A stretch of 64,000 nucleotides of DNA from Orientallactaga sibirica. Its lineage: Eukaryota; Chordata; Mammalia; Rodentia; Dipodidae. A program made the translations under genes and the position numbers. The notes beneath the pieces are model-generated. The model saw only the letters and a program-made list of their open reading frames with translations, was not told the DNA's origin and searched no databases. Shown piece by piece: positions 31,218-42,616 of this stretch; positions within the stretch are counted from its first letter, which is position 1; each line of letters opens with the position of its first letter. Location of the stretch: contig JAEOAD010000048.1 in the NCBI GenBank assembly GCA_036365145.1, positions 13,750,501 to 13,814,500 of the forward strand. Direction: 5' to 3'.

Positions 31218-34038
31218 CATTGATTCTACCTGAAGTGGAGGAGGCGGAGACTGGATGTGTGGACAGATAGCACTTGGCCAAGAGGCCAAGCAAGGCCAAG
31301 ACTGCTGTTCCTGTCAGGGTTGGTGGCAAACTCACAGAGAGGCAAGAACTTGCTTAAGATCCCAGAGGCAGAAGTGGCATTTCTTGCTGGCTAGCGCTAT
31401 GACTGTCTCCACTTGACTCCAACATGACCAGTTCAGAAAGATATAAAATCCAAAGTGGTCGTTTTTTGCTGGTGTAAAACACTGAGTTGGGGATGAGGCA
31501 GACACTATTAGGAAAACTGAAATTTTGGTGCTACCAGTTTCCTTTATCATGCTGAAATTTGGCTATGGATGTAGAGGTGTTGGGAGGTGGGGCCTTTAAT
31601 CCCAGCGCTTGGGAGGCAGAGGTAGGAGGATCACTGTGAGTCTGAGGCCATCCTGAGAGTACATAGTGAATTTCAGGTCAGCCTGGGCTAGAGCAAGACC
31701 CTACTGTAAAAAAAAGAAAAGAAAAGGGGGGAGGGATTCCTCTCAAGTAGCTTTTACAGGCTGCTACATATAGACTTTACCACAAGCTACACAAGTGTAC
31801 ATGCATTCTTTGCAGGATGCAGTTCCAGCAGGAGTTTAAACTGGATGTGTGAAAAATGACTGCATTGTGAGCTAGCTCTGCGGGTTATGCATTCTTATAG
31901 CTGGCCTGGCCAGCCAGTTTCATTTTTCCCACATGGAGATAGTATGTTCATGTCCTATAGGAGTGACCTGGTCACTTCAGGCTCCTTACCCCTTGAATCT
32001 TCAGAGGACCCCATCATTGCAGGATTTCAGGCTCCTGTCTCTCTATTTCCCCAGGTCTTGCTCTGATTGCTTGTGGTCTAAATGGCAAACGGCACGCAAC
32101 ACCTGACAACCTGTGGAAGCCAATGCCTGTGCTCGGTTAAAACTTGTCTTGTTCAGAAAGTCAAAGGCCACACGTTCTCGCTCACATGCAGGTCTTAGCT
32201 TCATATCTTCAGGATTTGTGAGTGAGTTGGCCCAAGAGTCAGTAGTAAGAGGCTACAAAGAAAGAAAGGGGGCATAGAGAGAGAGGAGAGGGAAGGGATG
32301 AAGGGCAGGGATAATAGACATATGTAAGTAGAGGGATGGGTGGGGAAAAAAGCAAGAAAACTTTTCTTGTTTGTTAGGTCCCTGACCCCCCACCCCACGA
32401 CAGCAGGAGACAAAGGGCCACAGGGTGCAAGTGGCAAAATGCCACGATAATTGTAGAAGACTGTCTGGAGTTGCTGGTTGTGATTTACTAAAAAGCCAAT
32501 GAAAGTCACGTCTACCATCTGCCTGGCTGACATCATGCCAAGTGCCGCTCAGGTGGTAGGGGTCGGATGGAGATGCTTACAGACCTCCTTCTAGCTCTTG
32601 TTGGGCCTCTGATTTGAGAGAACGTGTGCATGCTGTAGGGAAAAAATAAATTCATGGCCGCTGGGCCCACGGTGAGTTTTTCTGGGACTAGAAATCCATG
32701 AGTACTGGCCCCTCGATTTGGGCATAGTGGTTCTCTTGACTATCCTTATGCCACAAAGTGGGTTCTTAAAGTCCCAACATGTAAAACGGCACAGCTCGCT
32801 AACTATCCGATTGGTGCGTGTCGACATTCATTCATGTGACGCTCCTCGAGGCCTTGGTGTGACCGTGTGGATGTCATGTGGACAGAGGGACCACAGAAAA
32901 GGTGGTCATATAAATGCGGTCACTGAGTTTCAGGAACCACTGGAGACTTGGCCATCCATGGAAATGTGAAAGACAAACTGGGTTACTCCTCCGAGAAGAA
33001 AAGCGATCCATGTTTGCCACGACAGGACATGTCTCTCTGGCACCTCGAAACGGTGAGTGTGGCTTTCGTTCTTGCAGGGGTGGAGCACAGACGCTTCAGT
33101 CCCTCTCAGTTGTCTCCAACATGACCAGTCCAGAAAGACATAAAATCCAAAGTGGTCATTTATTGCTGGTGTAAAAGCCCGAGTTGCGGGCGAGGCAGAC
33201 ACTATTAGGAAAACGGAAATTTGGTGGTATCATTTTACTTTATCATGCTGAACTTTGGTCACGGGGGTAGCAGTGTTGGGAGGCGGGGCCTTTAATCCCA
33301 GCACTTGGAAGGTTGAAGTAAGAGGATCACCATGAGTTCGAGGCCAGCCTGAGACTAAATAGTGAATTCCAGGTCAGCCTGGGCCAGAGTGAGACCCTAC
33401 CTCGAAAAACTGAAAGAATAAAAAAAGGGGGGGGGTGGGGAAGGGAGAATTCTTGTCTTCCTGTCAAGACTGGGTCAGTTCTCAAGGGAACAGGTTAGTT
33501 CCTGAGGGAGCGAGCTGTTGAAAAGCCTTCCCTGTTCCTATCCTTCACGTGCTCATGTGTCCTTCTGTCTGCCATGACGTGAGGCAGGCTCTTGGACGTC
33601 CCAGCCTCCAGGACTATGCGCCAGAATAAACCTCTTCTTCCCCCTCAACTAAATTACACATTGTTGGGTGTTCTGTTATAGCAATAAAAAAATGGGCACT
33701 TAGGTACAATGTAATTTTATTCAGCTGTAAAGAGAAATGAAATTGCACACTTCACAGGAAAATGAATGGAAGTGGAAAATATTATATGAAGTGAGGTAAC
33801 CCAGGCTCAGAAAGACAAACGCTGCATGTTCTCTCTCAGATGCGGATCCTAACTTGGGGTTTTTCGGTTTGTATTTAAGTTGGTGTGAGAGACACAGTAG
33901 GGAACAGGGAGTTAGAAAGAAAGAAGCCGTGGGAGGAGGAGGGGGAGGACTTCAGGGAACAAGATGGTAAGGCTGTCACTGGAGACAATGCATGTGTTGG
34001 TAGGAGGACACTGAATAATCAAACTGGAACTGACCTGG
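31218..34038. repeat. 2.82-kb tandem duplication, copy 2
   Basis: Head-to-tail with copy 1; 2,821 bp. Past 34038 the LINE-1 3' region continues, so the right edge of copy 2 is the original right flank, and the junction at 31217/31218 is the new one. Differences from copy 1 include G to A at 32839, CTCGAAACGG for CTCAAAGCGG near 33046, and longer G runs at 33427. Confidence 0.97.
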
Positions 34039-34223
34039 AACCTCCTCCCTGCTGGCTGGCTGTCACAGTGCTGGAAAGTACTCTGCAGCCTGCTTGGTGA
34101 GAAAAGCCACCAAAGTCTTACCCAATGGTGGCTCCACCCTGTGTGTTACTCCACTGACTAGCCAGGCAAGATGTGTCTGTGGGTGCAGTTGTGGCATGGC
34201 TGTTATGGAGGTTACCAACTACT

Positions 34224-34462
34224 CTTATTTATTTGTTATTTTAGAAACAGCAAGAGAGAGAGAAGGAGGGAGAGAGAACGGGTGTGCCAGGGCCTCAGCA
34301 ACTGAAATCGAACTCCAGATGCTTGCGCCACCTAGTGGTCATGTGCGACCTTGCACTTGCCTCACCTTTGTGAGTCTAGCTTATGAGGGATCTGGAGAGT
34401 CAAACATGGGTCCTTAAGCTTTACAGGCAAGTGCCTTAATCACTAAGCCATCTCTCCAGCCC
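34224..34462 (-). mobile_element. B2-like SINE, long variant with perfect CTCF core
   Basis: The long-variant segment runs CACCTAGTGG to GCCTCACCT. Head ACTAAGCCATCTCTCCAGCCC. Confidence 0.95.
34325..34338 (-). promoter_or_regulatory. CTCF core in a SINE (full consensus)
   Basis: The minus strand reads CCACTAGGTGGCGC and fits CCASYAGRKGGCRS at every position. It is opposite in orientation to the standalone core at 26858. Confidence 0.6.
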
Positions 34463-34826
34463 AGAATACTTTTAATCGGATCTGAGGCCCGCTCCACAGG
34501 AAGAAATTCACGCCTGTTACTGAAAACCTAGTCCAAAGCCTATGGCAGAAGAGGGTCATAGACCCTGAGGTGGGTTGTGCTCAGCACTAGAGAAGACATC
34601 TTTACCACACCCTTCAAGGCTCAGGGAGTGCTGCTGATGTGGTGGGGGAGACTGTCAGAGCCAGAGGATGGGGAGGAGTGCTTTGAGACACTGTCCTCCA
34701 GACAGGAAGTCACTGTGGAAGTCATGATGTCATAGCAGCTGCCATTATCTCCAAAGACCTGTACAACATGGAGCCCGTCAATATGGATGACGGAGGAGGG
34801 CAAAGAAGACAGCAGAATAGAATAGC

Positions 34827-34994
34827 AGGCTGGAGCAATGGCTCAGCAGTTAAGGTGCTTGACTGCAAAGCCTAATGACCTGGGTTTGATTCCTTAATAC
34901 CTACACAGAGCCAGGTTCACAAGGTATCTGGAGTTCATTTTCAGTGGTTGGAGAACCTGGTACACCTATATTTTCTCTCTCTCTCTCTCTCTGT
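34827..34994 (+). mobile_element. B2-like SINE with a B1 at its 3' end
   Basis: CAGGCTGGAGCAATGGCTCAG to a CT tract at 34976-34993, then the B1 follows directly. Confidence 0.9.
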
Positions 34995-35155
34995 GCTGGG
35001 TGTGGTGGCACACACCTTTAATCCCAATACTTGGGAGGCAGAGGTAGAAGGATTGCTATGAGTTCGAAGCCAGCCTGAGACTACATACTACATTCCAGGT
35101 CAGCCTGGGCTACAGTGAGACTCTACCTCGAAACAGTAACAATGAAAAATCAAAA
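34995..35155 (+). mobile_element. B1 SINE
   Basis: GCTGGGTGTGGTGGCACACAC to GTGAGACTCTACCTCGAAAC, with an A-rich tail. Confidence 0.95.
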
Positions 35156-35310
35156 CAAAAGAGAACTCCAAACAGAGCAGAGTCAGGTAGGAAAGGCGAA
35201 GGAATCCAGTGGGAGGGTGGGGAGGAAGGGGAATAAATGAGAGAAGGTAATTGGGGGATTGTGATTAAATCACGTGATGTTCATGTATGAAAACTGTCCA
35301 AAAAGTTATT

Positions 35311-35756
35311 TAAAATGGGCAGTATTCAAATTTCCAAAGCAAATGCTAATTTTCACCCCCCAGTACACCTTGCCTCCTTCAAGTTAATGATGCAGTCAGA
35401 TCTCATCAGTTTCTGGCCTCTGTGAGAAGCTGGTAACTGACTGAACCTTGATGGCCCTAAAAGCAGCAGACTTGTGCTTAGAGGAAGCCAACACTCTGCA
35501 TTTCAAAGAAACTAGGGGTGTAGGGGAGCCCCACCCCAACTCCACCCCATGCTGCAGGGCCCTGATCCTGAGGAGGGCCCTTCAGGCTTGCACAGTGCGT
35601 TTCCCACCCAGCAGCCACGGGGAACAGTGCCGGGTCCTGCCTTCCTGTGATCTCAAATGAGCAGAAACTTCAGGATTTATCCACCTGCCTTCAGAAATGC
35701 AAAAACCCTCACATTCTAAGTTTTCTTCAAAGATCTCATCTTTAAAAACATTTATG
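35311..35756. other. Intronic stretch, nothing recognised
   Basis: No repeat or exon signals; a CCCCACCCCAACTCCACCCC patch lies at 35530. Confidence 0.5.
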
Positions 35757-35957
35757 GAGCTGGAAAGGTGGCTTCATGGTTAAGGCACTTGCCTGTGAAG
35801 CCTAAGGACCCAGGTTTGATTCCCCAGTACCCACGTAAGTCAGATGCACAAGATGGCACATGTGTCTGGAGTTCGTTTATAGTGGCTCGAGGCCCTGGCA
35901 CAACCATTCTCTCCTTCTCTCTCTGTCTTTCAAAATAAAATAATTAAAAAGAAAAAA
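35757..35957 (+). mobile_element. B2-like SINE
   Basis: GGAGCTGGAAAGGTGGCTTC start, B box GGTTTGATTCCCC and tail CAAAATAAAATAATTAAAAAG. It ends about 220 bp from the MTUS2 exon, antisense to the gene. Confidence 0.93.
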
Positions 35958-36176
35958 AATTATGATTTATGGCCAGACTTTTCTTTCCTTTTCACATAAG
36001 TTTCACCTTTGGAATCAAGGTGCATTTGAGAATGCTACAGAGCATACCTCATGACTTTCTGACAACTAAGATGCAACTTGAACCCCAAACCCCAGTTCTA
36101 ATGTAGACCTTTTAGCAGCCATTCCCATCACCCACCACGTGAGAGGTCATCCAACATTCACCAAATGTGGCCTCAC

Positions 36177-36388
36177 CTTACTAAAGAAATGCTGGGTGGA
36201 CACGGCCAGGGCCTCGAAACCGCAGATGGCCCTCTTCAGCTCCCCTCGAGTGATGCCCAGCTGCCGGGCCTGCCGCTCACACCTGTCCTTCAGCCGCTGT
36301 ACCAGCTGCCGCTCAGCCTCACGGGCCTGTGGGTCGGGCTTGGGTGCAAATCCATTTCGAGGAGCCGTGGTCCTCTGCTTCGGGTATC
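36177..36388 (-). CDS. MTUS2: MTUS2 internal coding exon (start of the C-terminal coiled coil)
   Basis: This 212-nt exon reads as 2 nt of a split codon plus 70 complete codons. The acceptor is TTTCTTCCTTCATAG just above 36388 and the donor is AAG|GTGAGG, with GTGAGG at 36176-36171. The first two bases (GA) complete a Gly codon with the last base (G) of the exon at 55135-55233. The peptide opens YPKQRT, continues with [24 protein letters not shown] and STQHFFSK, and matches my memory of human MTUS2 with few changes (human reads FFRK where this has FFSK). The charged Arg/Glu/Gln/Leu-rich part is the beginning of the long C-terminal coiled coil. Known for the family: MTUS2 (TIP150) binds microtubules and EB1 and helps bring the depolymerase KIF2C to growing plus ends. 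The next exon, expected to start NESALVKEK, was not found in the window. The paralogue MTUS1 is less likely because the residues fit MTUS2 closely. Confidence 0.93.
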
Positions 36389-36676
36389 CTATGAAGGAAG
36401 AAATCCAGTCACTTCTAAGCCATGCAGCACAAATGCAGCAGGCTCTTACAGCAGGAGTCCCTCAGGTGCAAATGGCACAGAAGGGACTGCCCTGTGGGGG
36501 GTTGTCATTTTAAGTATTGAAAAGACAGGCAGGGACTTTCATTATTCACTCTGTTACATGGATTTAAGTGCAAAGTTTTACGCTTGGAAAAAGAATTGCA
36601 ACAGATTGCCAAATTCCTCCCAGTTTCCAACATTTTTTCTAGGCCTGCTTGGAGAGACGGAAGCAGGTAGGTTTCC

Positions 36677-36800
36677 TCGCCTCCTCTCCCCGCCCCTTCC
36701 CTTTTCTCCTTCTCCTTCCCCCTCTCTCTCCTCCCCTCCCCTCTCCTCTTCTTTCTTTTTCTTTCTTCTCTTCTTTCCTCTCCTTTTCTTTTCCTCTTTA
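36677..36800. repeat. Pyrimidine tract near the exon
   Basis: About 120 bp of C and T on the plus strand (polypurine in the MTUS2 transcript), roughly 290 bp upstream of the exon acceptor. Confidence 0.9.
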
Positions 36801-36831
36801 AGGGGAATTACTCTTAAAATATCTAGTAGGC

Positions 36832-37028
36832 CGGGCATGGTGGCGCACACCTTTAATCCCAGTGCTCAGGAGGCAGAGGTAGGAGGATCGCCGTGAGTTC
36901 GAGGCCACCCTGAGACTACATAGTGAATTCCAGGTCAGCCTGGGCCAGAATGAGACCCTACCTTGAAAAGTCAAACAAACAAACAAACAAACAAAAAAAC
37001 AAAAAAAACAAAAAACCAAACAAACCAA
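36832..37028 (+). mobile_element. B1 SINE with long CAAA tail
   Basis: CCGGGCATGGTGGCGCACAC to GAATGAGACCCTACCTTG, then (CAAA)n to about 37028. Antisense to MTUS2. Confidence 0.96.
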
Positions 37029-38110
37029 TAAACACCTAGTGGGAAACCCATCCACTCACCCACCCACGGAGGCAGAAGTCAGACTTATGATAATGATCAT
37101 GCACTATGACCTTCTCACTGGGCACCAGGAAGAATGCTCCATGCCTCTCCCCTCCCTTCACATGGTGGCTCTTGTGACTCTGTGATTCAACGTCAGGGTC
37201 AAGTCACAACCTCTGCGTCAGAGGTTCCTTCCTACAGCACCAGTGTCCTGAGACCTGCCCCTGCAACGTATTCAAGGTGACTTGACACCATTCCTATAGC
37301 TAGAGGTCTGGCCCAAGCCACACACGCCTCTTCCCTGCTGTTTCCAATCTTTTATTACCTGGCAACTAGAACGACCTTTGCAGAGACATCAGGCAGTTAC
37401 TACCTGCACGGCGCTCTTCCTCTGCTCTGCTCTGCAGTCAGGATGCCCCTACTCCTCAGCCCTGCCCCACAGTTGATCCTGTGAGGCAAAGCAAACTTGT
37501 CCTGCCTCCTCTGCCTGCTTCCACTGAATTCCTTCAACTTTCCTACCAGTCCCTCTTTTATTTTGATATAAAATAAATCCCGCCTTCTCCATTATCCACG
37601 TAGAAATGTCGATGGCTCAGCAGAGAGATGGAAATAGGCACCAAGAGATCACCTGAGGTTGAGGGCAGGGCCGGAGAGGCTACGGGTAGAGGACCTTTAT
37701 TCTGAAGTTTGTAAAGAAAAGGCAGGATCCCGGGAGACAGCTCAGAGAAAAGCAAGTCATTGTGGCCAAGGACCCATGGGTGAGCAAATGATCTGGGACA
37801 CCATCAGTGAGACTCAGAGACAGCAACAGGCAAACAGAGCCCGTGGTTAGCCGTGACTTGACATGTCAGAGGTGCGATCTCCCTGGGCTCCAGAAGATCT
37901 CCCTTCTGTCGGACATGGCAGGGACACTGACCATCACAATTGTGTGTCACCTTTGGTCATTCAGGGGTTACTTTTTTCTTTTGACTTTTGTCCTTTTCCC
38001 AAATATCAGGGAGTAAAATACAAATCAGAAACTTAGTGCTGGTCACCCTGAGATATAGGACAGGGTGGGCCTGTGATATGCAAGTGGCCATATCTGATTA
38101 GCAGTAATGG
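37029..38110. other. Intronic stretch, nothing recognised
   Basis: Over 1 kb without visible repeats; no exon signals. Confidence 0.5.
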
Positions 38111-38126
38111 CAGCCATGCTAATTTT

Positions 38127-38344
38127 TTTAAAAAATATTTATTTATTTATTTATTTGCAAGCAGAGAGAGAGCGAAAGAGGAGAGAGAAATAATGGGCAC
38201 ACCAGGGCCTCCAGCCACTGCAAATGACCTTCAGAAATGTGTGCCATTTTATGCATCTGGCTTTATGTGGGTACTCAGAAATCAAACCGGGTCACTAGGC
38301 TTTATAAGCAAACAGATCTTAACTTCTGAGCCATCTCTCTAACC
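38127..38344 (-). mobile_element. B2-like SINE with 16-bp target-site duplication
   Basis: CAGCCATGCTAATTTT (38111-38126) and CAGCCACGCTAATTTT (38345-38360). Confidence 0.95.
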
Positions 38345-38532
38345 CAGCCACGCTAATTTTAATACAGTCTTCTTTCTCCTAACAAGTCATCAGAGAGTGG
38401 GATGTGACCTCACATGTAACATATCCTAATATCTATGATAGTAGAATAGCAGGAAGCAAAAATCTTGCCTTTTAGAAATTGTTATTATGATATCAAAATC
38501 ATAATATTCCAGAAAATGTACTTGAATGTTTT

Positions 38533-38769
38533 TTAAATATTTTATTTATTTATTTGAGAGAGAGAGAGAGAGAGAGAGAGGAAGAGGCGGAAGATGCAGA
38601 TAGAGAGAGAGAGAGAGAATGAGCACATCAGAGCCTCCAGCCACTGCAAACGAACTTCAGACGCATGCGCCCCTTGCGCATCTGGCTTACGTGGGTTCTG
38701 GGGAATTGAACCGAGGTCCTTTCACTTTGAAGGCAAATGCCTTAACCTCTAGGCCATTTCCCCAGCCCA
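38533..38769 (-). mobile_element. B2-like SINE with perfect 14-bp target-site duplication
   Basis: TACTTGAATGTTTT at 38519-38532 and 38770-38783. CpG-containing blocks GACGCATGCGCC and TTGCGCATC are kept, suggesting youth. Confidence 0.96.
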
Positions 38770-38783
38770 TACTTGAATGTTTT

Positions 38784-39380
38784 ATACACCTTGGTAGGAG
38801 ATTCCTAAGTAGCGAAGCAGACCACCTACATGTCGAGAGACGCTAGGCAGGGAAGCAGGTACTGAACACCATGCATTGTGTTGAAACAGCGGCTTTTAAC
38901 CTGCTGGTGTCTGAACATCTCAGATGACCTCGTAGGAAAATATACGGGATGTTTACTGACCGCAGTGACCGGGTCTAATGACATGCTGCTATGTCAGGAT
39001 TTATTAGCTGGTTAATCTGTACCTCTTCTGGCTTCAGAGTGACCTTAGACCCTTTGTCTTCTGAACCCTGTTCTTTGTCTAACCCTATTAAAAAAAAAAA
39101 CAAACATGTAGACTTCAGCACAGAGTCACAGTCATATTTCTACTGCTCCCCAACAGGCTGTGGCCCCTGAACCTCCTGGTTCATTTGTGACGCATGGACT
39201 GAGCACAATCAATCTTGATTTGTGTGTCATCTTAACATTGCCAGCACTGACAACAAAACAGAAATAGCTATCCACAACACACCAGCAACAAACAGGGAGA
39301 TTTTACTGCCTGCACTGAACTCTAAGATCCAGTCTAAGACCTCAAGTAGATTTTACTTTTTTTAAAAAAATTTTTCTTAT
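38784..39380. other. Intronic stretch, nothing recognised
   Basis: No clear repeat; a short poly-A lies at 39089-39100. Confidence 0.5.
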
Positions 39381-39565
39381 TGACAACTTCTATACTTACA
39401 GACAATAAGCCATGATATTTCCCTCCCCTCCCCCCATTCCCCTTCAGAACTCCACTCTCTGTCATATCCCCTCCCTCCTGTTCGACTTCTCATTGGCATG
39501 GCTGTGAATTTATAAAACACTCCAGTGCTTTAATTAATGTGCCACGGCTCTAGGTGTCTGACACC
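39381..39565 (-). mobile_element. LINE-1 3' end remnant
   Basis: TTATTGACAACTTCTATACTT, AATAAGCCATGATATTTCC and CCCTCCCCTCCCCCC are the antisense of a rodent LINE-1 3' end. Confidence 0.6.
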
Positions 39566-39734
39566 TTTTCAAGAGAAGGCGCCTCTTTCAGGAATCTTAA
39601 GGAAAGGAGAGACCGTACGGCAAGCTCACTGAGCTAAAGCTGCTTGCTGTTGTCTATGGCGTACGCACAGGGTCACGTCTGCACTTGTGGACCTTAGTGT
39701 ACTCTCATGGTTCTGGACTTTTCAAAATATTTTG

Positions 39735-39890
39735 TTTTATTTTAATTAATTAATTAATTTATGAGAGAGAGAACGAGAATGGGCTCGCCAGGGCCTCTAG
39801 CCCCTTCAAACAAACTCCAGATGCATGGGCCACCTTGTGTATCTGGCTTTACGTGTGTCCTGGCAAACTGAACCTGGGTCCTTAGGTTTT
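39735..39890 (-). mobile_element. B2-like SINE lacking its tRNA-like head
   Basis: (TTAA)n, short GA run and body to GAACCTGGGTCCTTAGG. The sequence then changes, so the 5' end of the element is missing. Confidence 0.88.
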
Positions 39891-40051
39891 GGGTTTGTTT
39901 CGCTGTCAGATTTACTCCTGGGTAGAAAGGCTCTTAGGACCTAAGAAAATTATCATCATTTAGGTTAGAAATTATACTCAGTGATAAATGGCCAATGTTA
40001 AAGGAGTCAGTACAATCCTACCATCGGAAGTTACTTTAAAATTGGTGCTGT

Positions 40052-40258
40052 TGGGCTGGAGGGATGGCTTAGCGGTTAAGGCATTTGCCTGCAAAGCCAA
40101 AGGACCCAGGTTTGATTTCCCCAGGACCCACGTTAGCCAGATGCACAAGGGGGTGAATGCACCTGGAGTTCGTTTGCAACAGCTGGAGGCCCTGGCACGC
40201 CCGTCCTCTCTCTCTCCCTCTTTCTCTCTGTCAAATAAATAAATTAATTAAATTAAAT
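40052..40258 (+). mobile_element. B2-like SINE
   Basis: GGGCTGGAGGGATGGCTTAG start, intact B-box region, CT tract and TAAATAAATTAATTAAAT tail. Confidence 0.95.
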
Positions 40259-40261
40259 ATA

Positions 40262-40985
40262 AACATGGTGATGTGATCACATTTCTCTTGCTGACACACT
40301 CACGGTGTTCAAGGGAATATACACAGTCAACTCATTTTCTCCTGCAGGGCCTCCCAGTCCTAAGTCAAGCCAGAGGCGCCTCTAAGAGTACCAACATTTG
40401 CGATCAACCCAGCAAGCAGAGTGGCTTTGCTACATCAAGCTACCTTATGAAACCTTAGTCCTCATTTGGGACCCCTTGTGGGTTGCACCACTGCCCTCAA
40501 TCACTGTCACCACATGACCAAAGCTCAGTCCCCAGAGCCGAGATGTTAGGAAGGAAAAGCTGAGAAGTGAGTTTGGCTGTGGAGTGCTCTACGGCCTTTA
40601 TTTGGAAAAGGGTTCTACCATTTCCAAAATACAGCCGGTCCTCTCTATTCACTGGCTCTAGATCTGAGGATCCAACCACTTTCACGTCACGTTCTTTATC
40701 CCTGTCATTCTTTCCTAACTGTACAGAATGACAACTGCTTATAGAGCGTTCACATTGTACCCTGTAGTGTAAATAATCTCGAGGGGATGTAAAGTCTTTG
40801 GAAGGCTTGTGTGGGGTCTATACAAGCACTATGGTATGCTATGTACGGGACCTGAGAGCGCGTGGATTGTGACATCTGAGGGCTGGGGTTCTGGAGCCAA
40901 TTGTCTGTGAACAGGGAGGGGAGGGATGCCTCAACATCCAATTTCCCTTCTCTTTGGACTAATAATCATTTTCCTATTCATAGAA
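40262..40985. other. Intronic stretch, nothing recognised
   Basis: No repeat or exon signals seen. Confidence 0.5.
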
Positions 40986-40989
40986 CATT

Positions 40990-41258
40990 TTAAAAATATT
41001 TTATTTTATTTATTTGAGAAAGAAAGAGGCAGATATCAATCTTTCTACCTATATCTACATCTCTATATATTGATAGATATATAGATTTATAAGGGGGGGA
41101 GAGAATTGGCACACGAGGGCCTCTATCCACTGCAAATGAACTCCAGACCCATGTGCTATCTTGTGCATCTGGGTTTACATGAGCACTGGGGAGTTGAACC
41201 TGGAAGTTGATCCTTAAGGATAAACAAGCACCTTAACTGCTGAGCCATCTGTCTAACC
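40990..41258 (-). mobile_element. B2-like SINE with TATC-like tract
   Basis: The CT region is replaced by a diverged ATCT/TATA tract at 41035-41095. Head GCTGAGCCATCTGTCTAACC. Confidence 0.9.
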
Positions 41259-41604
41259 ACTTCTGATCTTTGACATCTGCATTTCTGGGGGAGAGGCGCC
41301 ATGCAGGTTTTAAAGGAAGACATGGCCATTCCTGGGATCCCCTGCTCCTGGCAGCAGTGATGTTTCTTCCTGTACGGGCCCAAGCAGCCACACAGACAGG
41401 CAGAACCCACTGACTGGTGGTAGTGCCCTCCCGAGGAAGTCAATATCTACCCTTCTATAGGATCTTTCTGATTTTCACCTGGAAGGACAAAGAAAGTGAG
41501 ATTATTGAACAAAGACTCTCACTGCACGGCTTAGAAATGGTTTTAGTCTTAAAATAAGAATTTTTGAATAAATGGGCTCTTGTACACTGCCAAACTACTT
41601 TTTA

Positions 41605-41815
41605 AAAATTTTATTTATTTATTTGAGAGAAAGAGAGAGAGAGGAAGAGGCAGAGAGAAAGACAGAATAGGAGTGCCAGAGATTCCAGCTGCCACAAATA
41701 AATTCCAGACGTGTGCACCCCCTTTGCATCTCACTAATGTGGGTCCTGGGGAATCAAACCTGGGTCCTTAGGCTTTTCAGGCAAACACCTTAACCACTAA
41801 GCCATTTCCCCAGCT
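41605..41815 (-). mobile_element. B2-like SINE at a reused target
   Basis: Target-site duplication CCAAACTACTTTTTA (41590-41604) and CCCAACTACTTTTTA (41816-41830). Confidence 0.94.
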
Positions 41816-42007
41816 CCCAACTACTTTTTAAAAGAAAGACAAAATAGGAGTGCCAGAGATTCCAGCTGCCACAAATAAATTCCAGACGTGTGCGCCCCCT
41901 TTGCATCTCACTAATGTGGGTCCTGGGGAATCAAACCTGGGTCCTTAGGCTTTTCAGGCAAACACCTTAACCACTAAGCCATTTCCCCAGCTCCCAACTA
42001 CTTTTAA
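41654..42007. repeat. 177-bp tandem duplication
   Basis: Positions from about 41654-41830 repeat 177 bp downstream, at about 41831-42007, with only about two substitutions (GAATAG/AAATAG and GTGCACC/GTGCGCC). The second copy lacks the SINE's A-rich 3' end, so it is a DNA-level duplication and not a new insertion. Confidence 0.95.
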
Positions 42008-42015
42008 AAAACATT

Positions 42016-42240
42016 TATTTTTATTCATTTATTCATTTGAGGGTGACAGAGAGAGAGAGAGAGAAAGAAAGAGAGAGAGAGTGAGAGTGAGAGATGGGTG
42101 CTCCAGGGCCACTGCAAACAAACTCCAGATACATGCACCACCTTGTACATCTGGCTTACATGGGTACTAGGGAACTGAGCCTTAAACCGGGGTCCTTAGG
42201 CTTCACAGGCAAGCGCTTAACTGCTAAGCCATCTCTCCAG
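42016..42240 (-). mobile_element. B2-like SINE
   Basis: AAAAAACATTT before and AAAAACATTT after (42242) suggest its target-site duplication. Head CTAAGCCATCTCTCCAGC. Confidence 0.92.
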
Positions 42241-42265
42241 CTAAAAACATTTTTTAAAAAAATTA

Positions 42266-42296
<31 letters not shown>

Positions 42297-42597
42297 ATGT
42301 GTGTAGTCACGTGTGTGCCAGGTCACACACGTGGAGGTCAACTTTCAGGTGGGTCCTTGACTGTCCACTTCATTGCAGGCAGGGTTTCTGGCTCCAGATT
42401 CTTGCTCTGCTATTCTTTACTGGACTGCCTCAAGCTTCTGGGAAATTCTCCTGTCTCTTCTCCTGCCTGAACATCAATGTGAGCATGCTGGGACTGGAGA
42501 AGCCCACCACCAGATTTTTACATGGGGCCTGGGGATGGAACTCAGGTACTCCAGCTTGAGTGGTGAGCACTTCTTTACTGAGCTATCACTCCAGCCC
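42266..42597 (-). mobile_element. B4/RSINE-like SINE with GT start
   Basis: (GT)n at 42266-42292, GTCACACACGTGGAGGTCAAC, ATGGGGCCTGGGGATGGAAC and the head GAGCTATCACTCCAGCCCC. Confidence 0.8.
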
Positions 42598-42616
42598 CTC
42601 CACCAACTACTTTTAT

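Larger units (their letters stand above)
33698..35310 (+). mobile_element. LINE-1 3' end, interrupted by three SINEs
   Basis: The ORF2 end (33698-33850) is followed by 3' UTR pieces at 34039-34223, 34463-34826 and 35156-35310. These include GGTGGCTCCACCCTGTGTG, GAGAAGACATCTTTACCACACC and GATGTTCATGTATGAAAACTG. The SINEs at 34224 and 34827 and the B1 at 35000 lie within. No coding capacity is left. Confidence 0.65.
1..36176 (-). other. MTUS2: Probable downstream MTUS2 intron (partial)
   Basis: The stretch begins at the GTGAGG donor of the exon at 36177-36388 and runs off the window start. I looked on the minus strand for the next MTUS2 exon (NESALVKEKELS...) and did not see it, so the whole stretch is read as one intron of at least 36 kb. 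This is inference: a very short or diverged exon could have been missed. Confidence 0.65.

Noticed and set aside
34621..34803. Minus-strand open frame near a LINE-1 3' end
   Set aside because: The sequence belongs to the LINE-1 3' UTR pattern and has no protein similarity I know.
36165..36896. Plus-strand 243-codon frame over the MTUS2 exon
   Set aside because: It is antisense to the real minus-strand exon and runs on into a pyrimidine tract and a B1.
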